This document shows, piece by piece, positions 18,601 through 30,600 of a DNA stretch of 64,000 nt. The stretch covers positions 5,092,501 to 5,156,500 of the forward strand of contig CANJKZ010000774.1 in assembly GCA_947471745.1 (NCBI GenBank), in the 5' to 3' direction. Position numbers and translations under genes: made by a program. Positions within the stretch are counted from its first letter, which is position 1; every line of letters begins with the position of its first letter. The notes beneath the pieces were generated by a model that did not search any database, was not told the DNA's origin, and worked only from the letters and a program-made list of their open reading frames with translations. Source of the stretch: Closterium sp. Naga37s-1 (taxonomy: Eukaryota > Streptophyta > Zygnematophyceae > Desmidiales > Closteriaceae).

Positions 18601-21600
18601 ATCCACCCATCCACCCATCCACCCCTCCACCCCACCACCCCTCCACCCAACCACACCTCCACCCCTCCTCACCTCCACCCATCAACCCTTCCACCCATCC
18701 ACCCCTCTACCCCTCCACCCATCCACCCCTCCACCCATCCACCCATCCACCCCTCCACCTCTCCACCCATCCACCCCTCCACCCTTCCACCCTTCCACAC
18801 CTCCACCCCTCCACACCTCCACACCTCCACCCATCCACTCATCCACCCCTCCACCCGTCCACCCATCCACCCATCCACCCCTCCACCCCACCACCCCTCC
18901 ACCCATCCACACCTCCACCCATCCACCCTTCCACCCATCCACCCTTCCACCCCTCCATCCCTCCAACCCTCCATCCCTCCACCCATCCACCCATCCACCC
19001 CTCCACCCCTACACCCCTCCAGAACCCCACCCATCCACCCTTCCACCCATCCACTACTCCATGCCTCCACCCCTCCACCCATCCATCCCTCCACCCATCC
19101 ACCCCTCCACCCCACTACCCCTCCACCCATCCACACCTCCACCCCTCCTCACCTCCACCCATCAACCCTTCCACCCATCCACCCCTCTCCCCCTCCACCC
19201 ATCCACCCCTCTACCCCTCCACCCATCCACCCCTCCACCCATCCACCGTTCCACCTCTCCACCCATCCACCCCTCCACACCTCCACCCCTCCACACCTCC
19301 ACCCATCCACTCATCCACCCCTCCACCCGTCCACCCATCCACCCATCCACCCCTCCACCCCACCACCCCTCCACCCATCCACACCTCCACCCCGACACCC
19401 CTCCAGAACTCCACTCATCCACCCCTCCACCCCTCCACAACTCCACCCATCCACCCTTCCACCCATCCACCCCTCCATGCCTCCACCCCTCCACCCATCC
19501 ACACACCCATCCACCCCTCCACCCCTCTTAGAGGCGACTCTCCTCTAAGAGGCAGGCGCCTCTCCTCTGAGTGAGAGGCAGGCGCCTCTCCTCTGAGTGG
19601 CCTCTCCTCTGAGTGAGAGGAAGGCGCCTCTCCTCTGAGTGAGAGGCAGGCGCCTCTCCTCTGAGTGAGAGGCAGGCGCCTCTCCTCTGAGTGAGAGGCA
19701 GGCGCCTCTCCTCTGAGTGAGAGGAAGGCGCCTCTCCTCTGAGTGAGAGGCAGGCGCCTCTGCTCTGAGTGAGAGGCAGGCGCCTCTCCTCTGAGTGAGA
19801 GGAAGGCGCCTCTCCTCTGAGTGAGAGGCAGGCGCCTCTCCCCTGAGAGGAAGGCGCCTCTCCTCTGAGTGAGTGGAAGGCGCCTCTCCTCTGAGTGAGA
19901 GGAAGGCGCCTCTCCTCTGAGTGAGAGGAAGGCGCCTCTCCTCTGAGTGAGAGGCAGGCGCCTCTCCTCTGAGTGAGAGGAAGGCGCCTCTCCTCTGAGT
20001 GAGAGGCAGGCGCCTCTCCTCTGAGTGAGAGGGGCAGGCGCCTCTCCTCTGAGTGAGAGGAAGGCGCCTCTCCTCTGAGTGAGAGCAAGGCGCCTCTCCT
20101 CTGAGTGAGAGGCGGGCGCCTCTCCTCTGAGTGAGAGGAAGGCGCCTCTCCTCTGAGTGAGAGGCAGGCGCCTCTCCTCTGAGTGAGAGGAAGGCGCCTC
20201 TCCTCTGAGTGAGAGGCAGGCGGCTCTCCTCTGAGTGAGAGGCAGGCGCCTCGCCTCTGAGTGAGAGGCAGGCGCCTCTCCTCTGAGTGAGAGGAAGGCG
20301 CCTCTCCTCTGAGTGAGAGGCAGGCACCTCTCCTCTGAGTGAGAGGAAGGCGCCTCTCCTCTGAGTGAGAGGCAGGCGCCTCTCCTCTGAGTGAGAGGCA
20401 GGTCCTCTGAGTGAGAGGAAGGCGCCTCTCCTCTGAGTGAGAGGCAGGCGCCTCTCCTCTGAGTGAGAGGAAGGCGCCTCTCCTCTGAGTGAGAGGAAGG
20501 CGCCTCTCCTCTGAGTGAGAGGGGCAGGCGCCTCTCCTCTGAGTGAGAGGAAGGCGCCTCTCCTCTGAGTGAGAGGAAGCCGCCTCTCCTCTGAGTGAGA
20601 GGCGGGCGCCTCTCCTCTGAGTGAGAGGGGCAGGCGCCTCTCCTCTGAGTGAGAGGAAGGCGCCTCTCCTCTGAGTGAGAGCAAGGCGCCTCTCCTCTGA
20701 GTGAGAGGCGGGCGCCTCTCCTCTGAGTGAGAGGAAGGCGCCTCTCCTCTGAGTGAGAGGCAGGCGCCTCTCCTCTGAGTGAGAGGAAGGCGCCTCTCCT
20801 CTGAGTGAGAGGCAGGCGGCTCTCCTCTGAGTGAGAGGCAGGCGCCTCTCCTCTGAGTGAGAGGCAGGCGCCTCTCCTCTGAGTGAGAGGAAGGCGCCTC
20901 TCCTCTGAGTGAGAGGCAGGCACCTCTCCTCTGAGTGAGAGGAAGGCGCCTCTCCTCTGAGTGAGAGGCAGGCGCCTCTCCTCTGAGTGAGAGGCAGGCG
21001 CCTCTCCTCTGAGTGAGAGGAAGGCGCCTCTCCTCTGAGTGAGAGGCAGGCGCCTCTCCTCTGAGTGAGAGGAAGGCGCCTCTCCTCTGAGTGAGAGGAA
21101 GGCGCCTCTCCTCTGAGTGAGAGGGGCAGGCGCCTCTCCTCTGAGTGAGAGGAAGCCGCCTCTCCTCTGAGTGAGAGGCGGGCGCCTCTCCTCTGAGTGA
21201 GAGGGGCAGGCGCCTCTCCTCTGAGTGAGAGGAAGGCGCCTCTCCTCTGAGTGAGAGCAAGGCGCCTCTCCTCTGAGTGAGAGGCGGGCGCCTCTCCTCT
21301 GAGTGAGAGGAAGGCGCCTCTCCTCTGAGTGAGAGGCAGGCGCCTCTCCTCTGAGTGAGAGGAAGGCGCCTCTCCTCTGAGTGAGAGGCAGGCGGCTCTC
21401 CTCTGAGTGAGAGGCAGGCGCCTCTCCTCTGAGTGAGAGGCAGGCGCCTCTCCTCTGAGTGAGAGGAAGGCGCCTCTCCTCTGAGTGAGAGGCAGGCACC
21501 TCTCCTCTGAGTGAGAGGAAGGCGCCTCTCCTCTGAGTGAGAGGCAGGCGCCTCTCCTCTGAGTGAGAGGCAGGCGCCTCTCCTCTGAGTGAGAGGAAGG

Positions 21601-24600
21601 CGCCTCTCCTCTGAGTGAGAGGCAGGCGCCTCTCCTCTGAGTGAGAGGAAGGCGCCTCTCCTCTGAGTGAGAGGAAGGCGCCTCTCCTCTGAGTGAGAGG
21701 GGCAGGCGCCTCTCCTCTGAGTGAGAGGAAGGCGCCTCTTCTCTGAGTGAGAGGCAGGCGCCTCTCCTCTGAGTGAGAGGAAGGCGCCTCTCCTCTGAGT
21801 GAGAGGCAGGCACCTCTCCTCTGAGTGAGAGGAAGGCGCCTCTCCTCTGAGTGAGAGGAAGGCGCCTCTCCTCTGAGTGAGAGGGGCAGGCGCCTCTCCT
21901 CTGAGTGAGAGGAAGGCGCCTCTCCTCTGAGTGAGAGGAAGGCGCCTCTCCTCTGAGTGAGAGGCGGGCGCCTCTCCTCTGAGTGAGAGGAAGGCGCCTC
22001 TCCTCTGAGTGAGAGGCAGGCGCCTCTCCTCTGAGTGAGAGGCAGGCGCCTCTCCTCTGAGTGAGAGGCAGGCGCCTCTCCTCTGAGTGAGAGGCAGGCG
22101 CCTCTCCTCTGAGTGAGAGGCAGGCGCCTCTCCTCTGAGTGAGAGGAAGGCGCCTCTCCTCTGAGTGAGAGGCAGGCGCCTCTCCTCTAAGAGGCAGGTG
22201 CCTCTCCTCTAAGAGACACGCTCCTCTCCTATAACAGGAAGGCGCCTCTCCTCTAAGAGACTGGCACCTCTCTTTTGAAAGGCGCCTCTCCTGTAAGAGG
22301 CAGGCGCCTCTCCTCTAAGAGGGAGGCGCCCCTCCTTTAAGAGGCGCCTCTCCTCTAAGAGACTTGGTCCAGGCATGCGCCTTGGTCCAGGCGCGCGCCT
22401 TGGTCCACGCGCGTGCCTTGGTCCACGCGCGCGCCTGGTTCCACGCGCGCGCCATGGTCCACGCGCGCCCCATGGTCCACGCGCGCCCCATGGTCCACGC
22501 GCGCGCCATGGTCCACGCGCGCGCCCTGGTCCACGCGCGCGCCCTGGTCCACGCGCGCGCCTTGGTCCACAGTCCACGCGCGCGCCTTGGTCCATGGTCC
22601 ACGCGCGCGCCATGGTCCAAGCGCGCGCCCTGGTCCACGCGCGCGCCTTGGTCCACGGTCCACGCGCTCGCCTTGGTCCACAGACCACGCACGCGCCTTG
22701 GTCCACGGTCCACGCGCGCGCCATGGTCCACGCGCGCGCCCTGGTCCACGCGCGCGCCTTGGTCCACGCGCGCGCCTTGGTCCACGCGCGCGCCATGGTC
22801 CACGCGCCCGCCTTGGTCCACGGTCCACGCGCGCGCCTTGGTCGGCTGGCGCCTCTCCTCTTAGAGGCGCCTCGCCTCAAAGAGACAGGCGCCTCTCCAC
22901 TACGAGGCAGGCGCTTCTCCTCTAAGAGGCGCCTCTCCACCCGTCCACCCCACCTCCCCTCCCCCCCTCCCCCACCCCCCACCACCACCTTTGGCATGTT
23001 CTGGCATTGTGGCATGGGTAAATCGAATCCCCTTAACATCCATGAATAAATTGTTCACGGTTTCGTCAGCTGCTCTTTTCCTGGCTGATCTACACTGTGC
23101 ATGACGATTGTGCTCCAGGATGGCCGCGTCAACGCCCTCTACTCCACACCATGCACTGCCATGCACGCTCTCACAATCATGAAACTCTCGCAAAAAAGCA
23201 GCGTGTATCATTCGCGCCCCCACCCCTGTCAGGATGGCCGGGTCAACGCCCTCTACTCCACGCCGTCCTTCTATGTGGACGCCGTTCAAAAGGAGAACAA
23301 GACGTGGCCTCTCAAGACTGGTGACATGTTCCCGTGCGTACAGACTACGTGATCTTTGAAAAATATCAGTAATTACGATATCCATATACATGCATTCTGA
23401 CCTTTCCTGTGTCTCTTCTGATTTATTGCTCCCACCCTTGTTTCTCCCTCCTCCCTCCCCTGCCATGCCCTGCCAGCACTTCTTTTTTTCCATGCTTCTC
23501 CTTATTCAAGACCCTGCTGTTCGCTCTATCTCCTCCTCCCTCCCTGACAATACATTCAGCTATGCCGACGCCCCAAACTTCGTCTGGACGGGGTATTTCG
23601 CCAGCCGGGCAAACTTCAAGCGTTATGCTCGCGTGTGCAGCTCACTGCTGCTGGTGCGTCACTTTTCCTTGAATTGACTTGACTTGACACGTCCCGACCC
23701 GATGTATGGCCCAGTTTTCCGTGCCCGTTCTTGCCTCAGTCAACCCCCATCAGCCCCCTTCCTTGTCTACACCCCCCCTCCTGTCTGTTGCCTCTCATAC
23801 GCTCCTGTACTTACACAAATGGCCGCTTCCTCTGCACCCCTATCACCCCCCTTTCTTCAGTTTTCTCTACTTCCAATTCACTTGGGGGGGTCCCTGTGTC
23901 CCTTCCTCTCCCAGCGACTATTCTGTACCTCCCCTGTTCCTAATGCGCCCAGGCGACCACAATTCTCGAGGCTGCTGTGGGCAAGACCGCTCTGAGGGAC
24001 TGGGGGCTGAAAACCAGCAGGATGATCGCTACAGACGAGTTTCTGTTTGACAATCACCTGGGAAAGAACCTGAAAGCCACCAGCGGGGCGGAAGGGGGCG
24101 ATAGCGGTGGAGTGGGGGGAGAGGGTGGGGGAGGAGGGAGTGGAGAAAGGGGAGAGGGGGGGAATGTGGACAGTGGTGAGTGGGAGGAGTGGGAGAGGGT
24201 GGGTGCGGGTGCGAGGAGGAGGAGGGTGGCGTCAACGTTCCCTTTGGAAGAGGCAGTGGCAGTGGCACAGCACCACGATGCCATAACAGGCACGGCCCAG
24301 CAGCACGTGAATGATGACTACACGCTCCGCCTGCACCGAGCAGCACAGGAGGTGAGGAAAGAGGGGGAGGGTGGGGATGGAAGCGGTGGGAAGAGTGGTA
24401 TGGGGGGGTTGGGTGGGGTAGAGCAGCAAGTGAATGTTGCCCTCATGGTCAGACTGCAAGAATCATCTCAAGGGTGGGCGAGGGGAGGGAGGTGAGAGGT
24501 GGTTGCAGTTGTGGGGAAGGGTGTCGAGAGTCTAGGCTGTCCACTTATGCCGGATACCATTTCACTCACTGTCTATGCTTTGGCGTTCACTCCTTTTTGA

Positions 24601-27600
24601 GCAGGCCACCTTTATACCACACCTTTCCCCTCTTTCCGTCCCGTTTCTCCCCTCCTTACAATCACCCCAGGCCTCCACTGTAGTGGCAGCTGCCCTTGTT
24701 CACCTCATCACCCAAGCAGCCCCCACCACTCTCCCACCGCGCTCCTCTTCCCCAACGTCCAGCTCAACTCCCCAAGACCCATCACGAGCCTTCTTCACAC
24801 CCACTGCGGACCCAACAATGGGGCCCTCAGACTTCCCTCCTTTCAATGACCCAACTCTTGATCCTGCTGCTCAGTTACAAACCCAGCCATGGGATCCTGT
24901 AGACCCGAATCAGCCCCAGTCATTTCCTGAAAAGCCAACCCTCGAAACTGCCAGTCCATTTGATCCGCCTATGCCGAACGGTAGCGAGCCTGACCCGCTG
25001 TTCTCTCAACTGCACCCGGAATTGATCCAGGGTGATGCAGGCTCGAATGAGTGAGAGCCGCATCACTCAGTGGATACTCCATCGTTCTTCCCTTACCATC
25101 GCCAAGTTCCCCCTGTTGAGGAGACACTCCAGGTGCAGCAGACAGTGCAATGGACAGATGTGAATCAACAGGAACAGCCATCAGGACCCGGTGACGTTCA
25201 TGCTCCACAAGAGGATGTTTCGCCTGGGAGACGGGGGCAGGAGATGTTGCTGAGTGGAAGGGATAGCAGCACTGCGGGAGAGAGTAGCAGAGTGGTGGGT
25301 GGGGAAACGGGGAGGGAAGGGAGTGGCGCAGGCAGCAGCAACAGGGGAAGGCGGCTTCTGAGGGAAGGAGGAAGTGCGAGCGATGAGCGTCAAGGGAAAG
25401 AGGACAGCGAGCAAGCAAGCACAGAGGGTGGTGATCGAAGGAGTGCAAGCGAGGGAGGGGCGACGCACGATATGCCTGTGCTGGACTTCCAAATGGTATG
25501 TGATGCTTTTGTCGTTTTACAGTTTCTACGGAACCATCCAGCTGCCAGGCTTCTCACTGCTGTGGGCAAGTAGAGACGTCACTTACTCTTCGCTCTGAGA
25601 AATCATTGATCCCTTATTAAGGTCCCCTTCCACTTTTTCAAGCCCCTTTTTCCAACATCCACAATTTTCCTCGCCTTTCCACGCCATCCCTCCCATCCCC
25701 TGCATTCCTCTCCCATTCCATTCTCCTCGTCGTACTGCAGTGTCCGCTGCTCAACCTCTCCTTCTGCCCCCCATCTGAAACCAACCTCGGCCAAGACCAC
25801 GTGCTGGTACGCTTCACCTTCCCTTCTCCTCCTCATGTCCTCCTGTGTTTCAACCCCTGAATCTCTCCTTCATCGTTTAGATTCCTTCTCCTCCCCATGT
25901 ACACTTCCTGCTGTTGATCGAGCCATGCCCCATGCTAAACTTCCATCAGAACTTGACTCTGGAGTCCTAATTCTACTGAATTTCTTGCACCCATTCCCCA
26001 ACCAGGTGGTGACTGTGGTCAACCCACTAGGGTGGCCTCGCACCGAGATCGTTCGGTTTCCAGTACGCCCTCTTCTGCCTCCTATCACATCCTGCTTCCA
26101 ATTTGCGCAGGCATTTTTCCATGTCTCTTCGTCTCCTTTCATTTCTGCGCGCCTTCCCACCTCATCCCTCCATAATCCATTGCCCCCCTCGGCTCTACAC
26201 CCTCCCCCTTCCTCACCAACCACCGCAATTCCCCCTTCCTCCCAACCTAACTGCACTTCTACCCTCCTCTCCTACCTTGCAGGTGTCCTCGCCATCAGTC
26301 CTCGTGGCAGACTCGTCCAACTCCCCCATCCCCGCTCAAATCATCACCGAAACCCTCGTAGACCCCAACACACGTGCCTTCTATGTTGCTGCATACACCG
26401 GCCAGTTGCCCCAGGAGCCCCAGCAGTCTCAGCAGCAGCCCCAGCAGCCAGGGCAGCAGGAGGGGCAAACGGATGGGGGTCAGGTGCAGCAGGAGGGGCG
26501 GGCTGTGTCAGTGGTGTTCCGTGCTGAGGTGCCTCCTCTTGGATACGCCACCTTCTTCCTCACTGCTGTGCCACCAGGTATGAACCAGTGCCAGTGCCAG
26601 TGCCAGTGCCAGTGCCAGTGCCAGTGAGAGTGAGAGTGAGAGTGGGAGTGAGTGAGAGTGAGAGTGACAGTGACATAATCCACCTTGTTTTTCCTTAAAC
26701 CCCTCCCCTGCGCGCTCTTTCCCTTCCTCACACACAGTCATGTCATCCCTGTTCTTTCCCCCATCATATGCCCCCGACACAGGCACACAAGGAGCAGCCG
26801 TCATCAGCACTACAGAGTCTGCAAAAGTCCCTGCCCTCAGAAACCCAGCCGGAACCCCCAACAGTGCGAACACAGCAAATTCTCCAGCTGAAAACTTCGT
26901 TCTAGGAGGATTTAAAGCCGACTCTTCTTCTGGTGCTGGTGCTGGTGATGCTGCTGGCAAGGCTACTGGCGTAGGCAAGGAGGGAGACAGTGCACTGCGA
27001 GTGACGTTCTCCAAGACAGGATATGGCATGACGCAGATGGAGCTTGTCCGACAGACAGATGGTGAACAAGTGACTGTGGTGAGTGCAGGTTAACTGCTTG
27101 GGATGGGATGGGATAGTACTGGTGCTGGTGCCGAGCCTACTGGTGCAGGCAAGGATGGAGATACTGCACTGCAAGTGACGTTCTCCAAGGCAGCGTATGG
27201 CATGACGCAGATGGAGTTTCCCCAACAGACTGATGGCGAACAAGTGAATGTGGTGAGTGCGGGTGTTCTGCTTGGCTTGGGGTGGTTGGTAGTGACTTTA
27301 GAGTCAACTCAAATCTCATTCAACAGACCGATGGCAAACATATGGCGAACCCGCATCCCCACTCCTGCAATAACCCTCTCACTCCCCGTTCCCCCCCCTT
27401 CTTGCCTTCGCTCTGACGTACCCTTGCCCATGCAACCTCTCTGTTGCTTCCTTGCTTCCCTGGCAGGATGTGGCGAAGCCTGTCAGGTCGGACGTACTGG
27501 AGTATGTCACGCAAAAGGTACACAGTGGTGGAGAATGTCACGCACAAGGTACACTGTGGTGGAGAATGTTACACACAAGGTACAGAGCGGTGGAGTATGT

Positions 27601-30600
27601 CACGCACAAGGTGCGTAGTGGATTTTGTGACAACACAAGCAAGGTATCTGCTGAATCCCCTTGACTTGTGCCTGTCCCCTTTCTCCACCACTTGCCATCT
27701 CCCCTCCCACCCGTTTCCCACCTCACTTCCTTGAACCTCCCTCTCATACTTCCTGCTCCCTCCCCTCCCTCCCAAGCCCTTTTTACCTCTCCTGGAAACC
27801 CTCTCAACCCTCCTCTAAACACCCACCCATGCGCCCCTCCCCTCTCCTTGCATATCCCCCCTCCTGCCCTCTCGCCTCCCCCCTACCCTCCCCCCCCTCC
27901 GCCTCCAGGGTGGAGCCTACATCTTTGACCCCACTGCTGAAGCAGCCTACCCGACTCAGAGAGACGACCAGGTGAGTGCAATCAGGATCTGTCTGCGCTA
28001 CTGTGAACGCCTCTGTGTACGCGCTAGCTCAAGCCTGACAGCCAGGTCCTGACGAAGTAAGCGTCCACGTCAGCACGATCAGGGTTTGTCAGTTCGATAA
28101 TTGTCAAAACATCGTGGGGCGTTTGTAGAATCATGGATGAGGCTACAAGTAATTGCACTCGACTCAAATGCACAGTGTTTTGTCCTTCTGGTATCTCATG
28201 GACTCTCCATGGGATGGAATGGAAGGAAAGCAAGTATTTGTCACTCACACTCCTGTTTGTGCACTCACACAAACACAATCCTTATGGAACCTCATGCATT
28301 CCCTTGGCCATGCTGACGTGTCCAGGTGTCCATCCGTGTTCAACGTGGACCAATTGTGGAAGAGTTCTCTCGACAAGTTGCCCCATGGATTTCAGAGGTA
28401 CGCTTCCAGCCAAAACAAAAACCCTCTGCAGCTCCTTCCGTTTCCTATTTCTCCAGTGCTCTCTCTGCATTCACTTTTCTGCTCCCTCTCTCCCCTGCCT
28501 CCCCCTTTCCGCCCTCCCCCTTCCCCCCACCCCTCGACTGCTGCATGCATTTCTTTGCAGACCTTCCGGGTGTACCCAGGTTGTGACTATGCCGAACTGC
28601 ACTATGTGGTAAGTGTCCTTCTCTTCCCTCCCAGACCTAATCATGCTCTTTGACCTGAAAGGTATCCACGCTCGTTGTCAAACCACCTTGCTCGCTCGAT
28701 GAAGATTCCTAGTGGTCGTGCTTTGCATGCCTGTGCAAGTGTCTGTGCTCTCAGTGCTTACGCATGATGGAGTGCTGAAAACACTCCTGTAACGAAAACC
28801 TTTGAGGCGTTTTGAAAAGTTGCTCAAGCATTCCTTTTAAAACATCTCCCTGCACCTCACAGCACTCCCTTCTTGCGTGCTGCTGCTCATACCCTATTGT
28901 GTCTCCACACTCTCTCGCTCCCCAACCACACTCCACAGATCCGGCCTACCCCTTACGATAGCAAGGGTCACGAAGTGGTGACCTGCTTTGTGTGTTTTGA
29001 TTGGACTCAGAACACATTTCCATTCCCTCCCTCCCCAACCACACCCCACAGATCGGACCAACCCCCGAAGACAGCAAGGGTCACGAGGTTGTGACTCGCT
29101 TTTCAGCCCCCATCAGCAGCAACAAGACCTTTTTCACTGACTCTAATGGCAGGCGGTACCTCAAACGGGTGAGCTTATAAGCAGGGGCAAGCAGCTTAAA
29201 ACGAATACTTGCATTCTCAGTGCAGCCACTATCACCTGTTAGAAATAGTCAGTCAACACTTCGTACTATATTCTATATCGATTAGGTTATTTTGTAGGTT
29301 GGGTGTAGATTTGTAATCCCAACCCTATCTGGTTGGGATTCCCTCGTAATCCTGCAAATCTGCCAACTCACCAATTGGAGATTTGCTAAGATTCCCATCC
29401 CATCCTTTCCCTAGCTTTGCTCAACCCAACCCTGTTTGTACTTAAGGCCTAGTGCCTTCCTTATCAAGCAATCAGTTCAGTTCCAATTCATCATGGTATC
29501 AGAGCTAGTAAATTCCGCTCACGCGGAATCCGATCCTTGGCGTCCCGATGTTTCTCTCCTTTTAGGCTATGCCTATTTCGGTTCCCGGCTCCTACGCTTA
29601 GCGTTTTTCAGAAACTTCACATCGTCGCTCCGGTCAAGCGCGCATTCGGCTTCCTTCATCGCGCATCTCGTTTTTCAACGGCGACATTCTCAGCTTTCGA
29701 CTTCCTTCATCGTAAGCTTCTGGTTTTTATATCTCCGTGGCAATTTTCGCATCTTCTTAACTTCGAACAGGTTTTCAGCGGCGCAGCGGAACAGGTTTTC
29801 AGCGGCGCAGCGGAACAGGTTCAGCGGTGCAGTGGAACAGGTTCAGCGGCGCAGCGGAACAGGTTCAGCGGCGCAGCAGAACAGGTCAGCGGCGCAGCAG
29901 AACAGGTCAGCGGCGCAGCAGAGAAGCGGAACAGGGGCAGCAGCGAAGCAGAACAGGGGGCATTGGCGAAGCAGTATATCAGGGTATAGTACGGGCATTC
30001 TATTGCCATAATCGCGTTTCGAACTTCCTCAATTTCCAAAATCACCCGAACTCCGCTCCGCTAAGTATCGGAGACTTTAGCGCTGCGCTCCGCGCGAAAT
30101 GGCAACTTCAACTTCCACTCTCGTCGGAAACCTCATCATCCTTAACCTCGCTCCCAACGGCACGAGCACCAATTTCGGGGAGTGGTGCTATGGAGTGGAG
30201 AAGCACCTCCTTAGCTCGGAGCTCAAGGGGATTTGCCTCAAAGACATCCTCCTCAATCGCGGCAAGGGGAAGATGCCTCTCCCTCCCGATCCTCTCGGCG
30301 AAGGCGCCACTGCCACAGCCAAGCTTGCTTTCGACGCTAAAACCACCAAGTATGAGACGGACTTCAGTCTCTGGGAGCAGGCGGATGCGGCAGTGATTAG
30401 GGTTTTCATCACCACCACCCCAGTCGAGTTAGTCAAGTCCTACCGCACCTTCCGCTCTGCGCATGACATTTGGAAGTACCTCCAGGATCGCTTTCATGAC
30501 AAAACTGCCGTGGGAGTTGCAATCCTCATTCCTCGCATGTTCCAAATCCGCCTTGAGGAATGCCCGGGCATGGCAGACTACATCTCTGGAATCCGCAACA

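Noticed and set aside
17854..19548. 564-codon plus-strand ORF rich in HPSTPPP and opposite GGWVDGW ORFs
   Set aside because: Starts in mannosidase exon 7 in a wrong frame and continues through the 8-bp satellite; open on both strands for compositional reasons.
19415..21813. Very long minus-strand ORFs (up to 761 codons, [16 protein letters not shown] pattern)
   Set aside because: They are the 26-bp satellite read in three rotating frames; the unit has no stop codon on that strand, several overlapping frames are equally open, and the array lies in a mannosidase intron.
18306..22850. Centromeric satellite
   Set aside because: Arrays are short, of three different unit types, and enclosed by in-frame mannosidase exons on both sides.
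22209..23049. ORFs rich in [12 protein letters not shown]
   Set aside because: Translation of the 18-bp CG-rich satellite on both strands.
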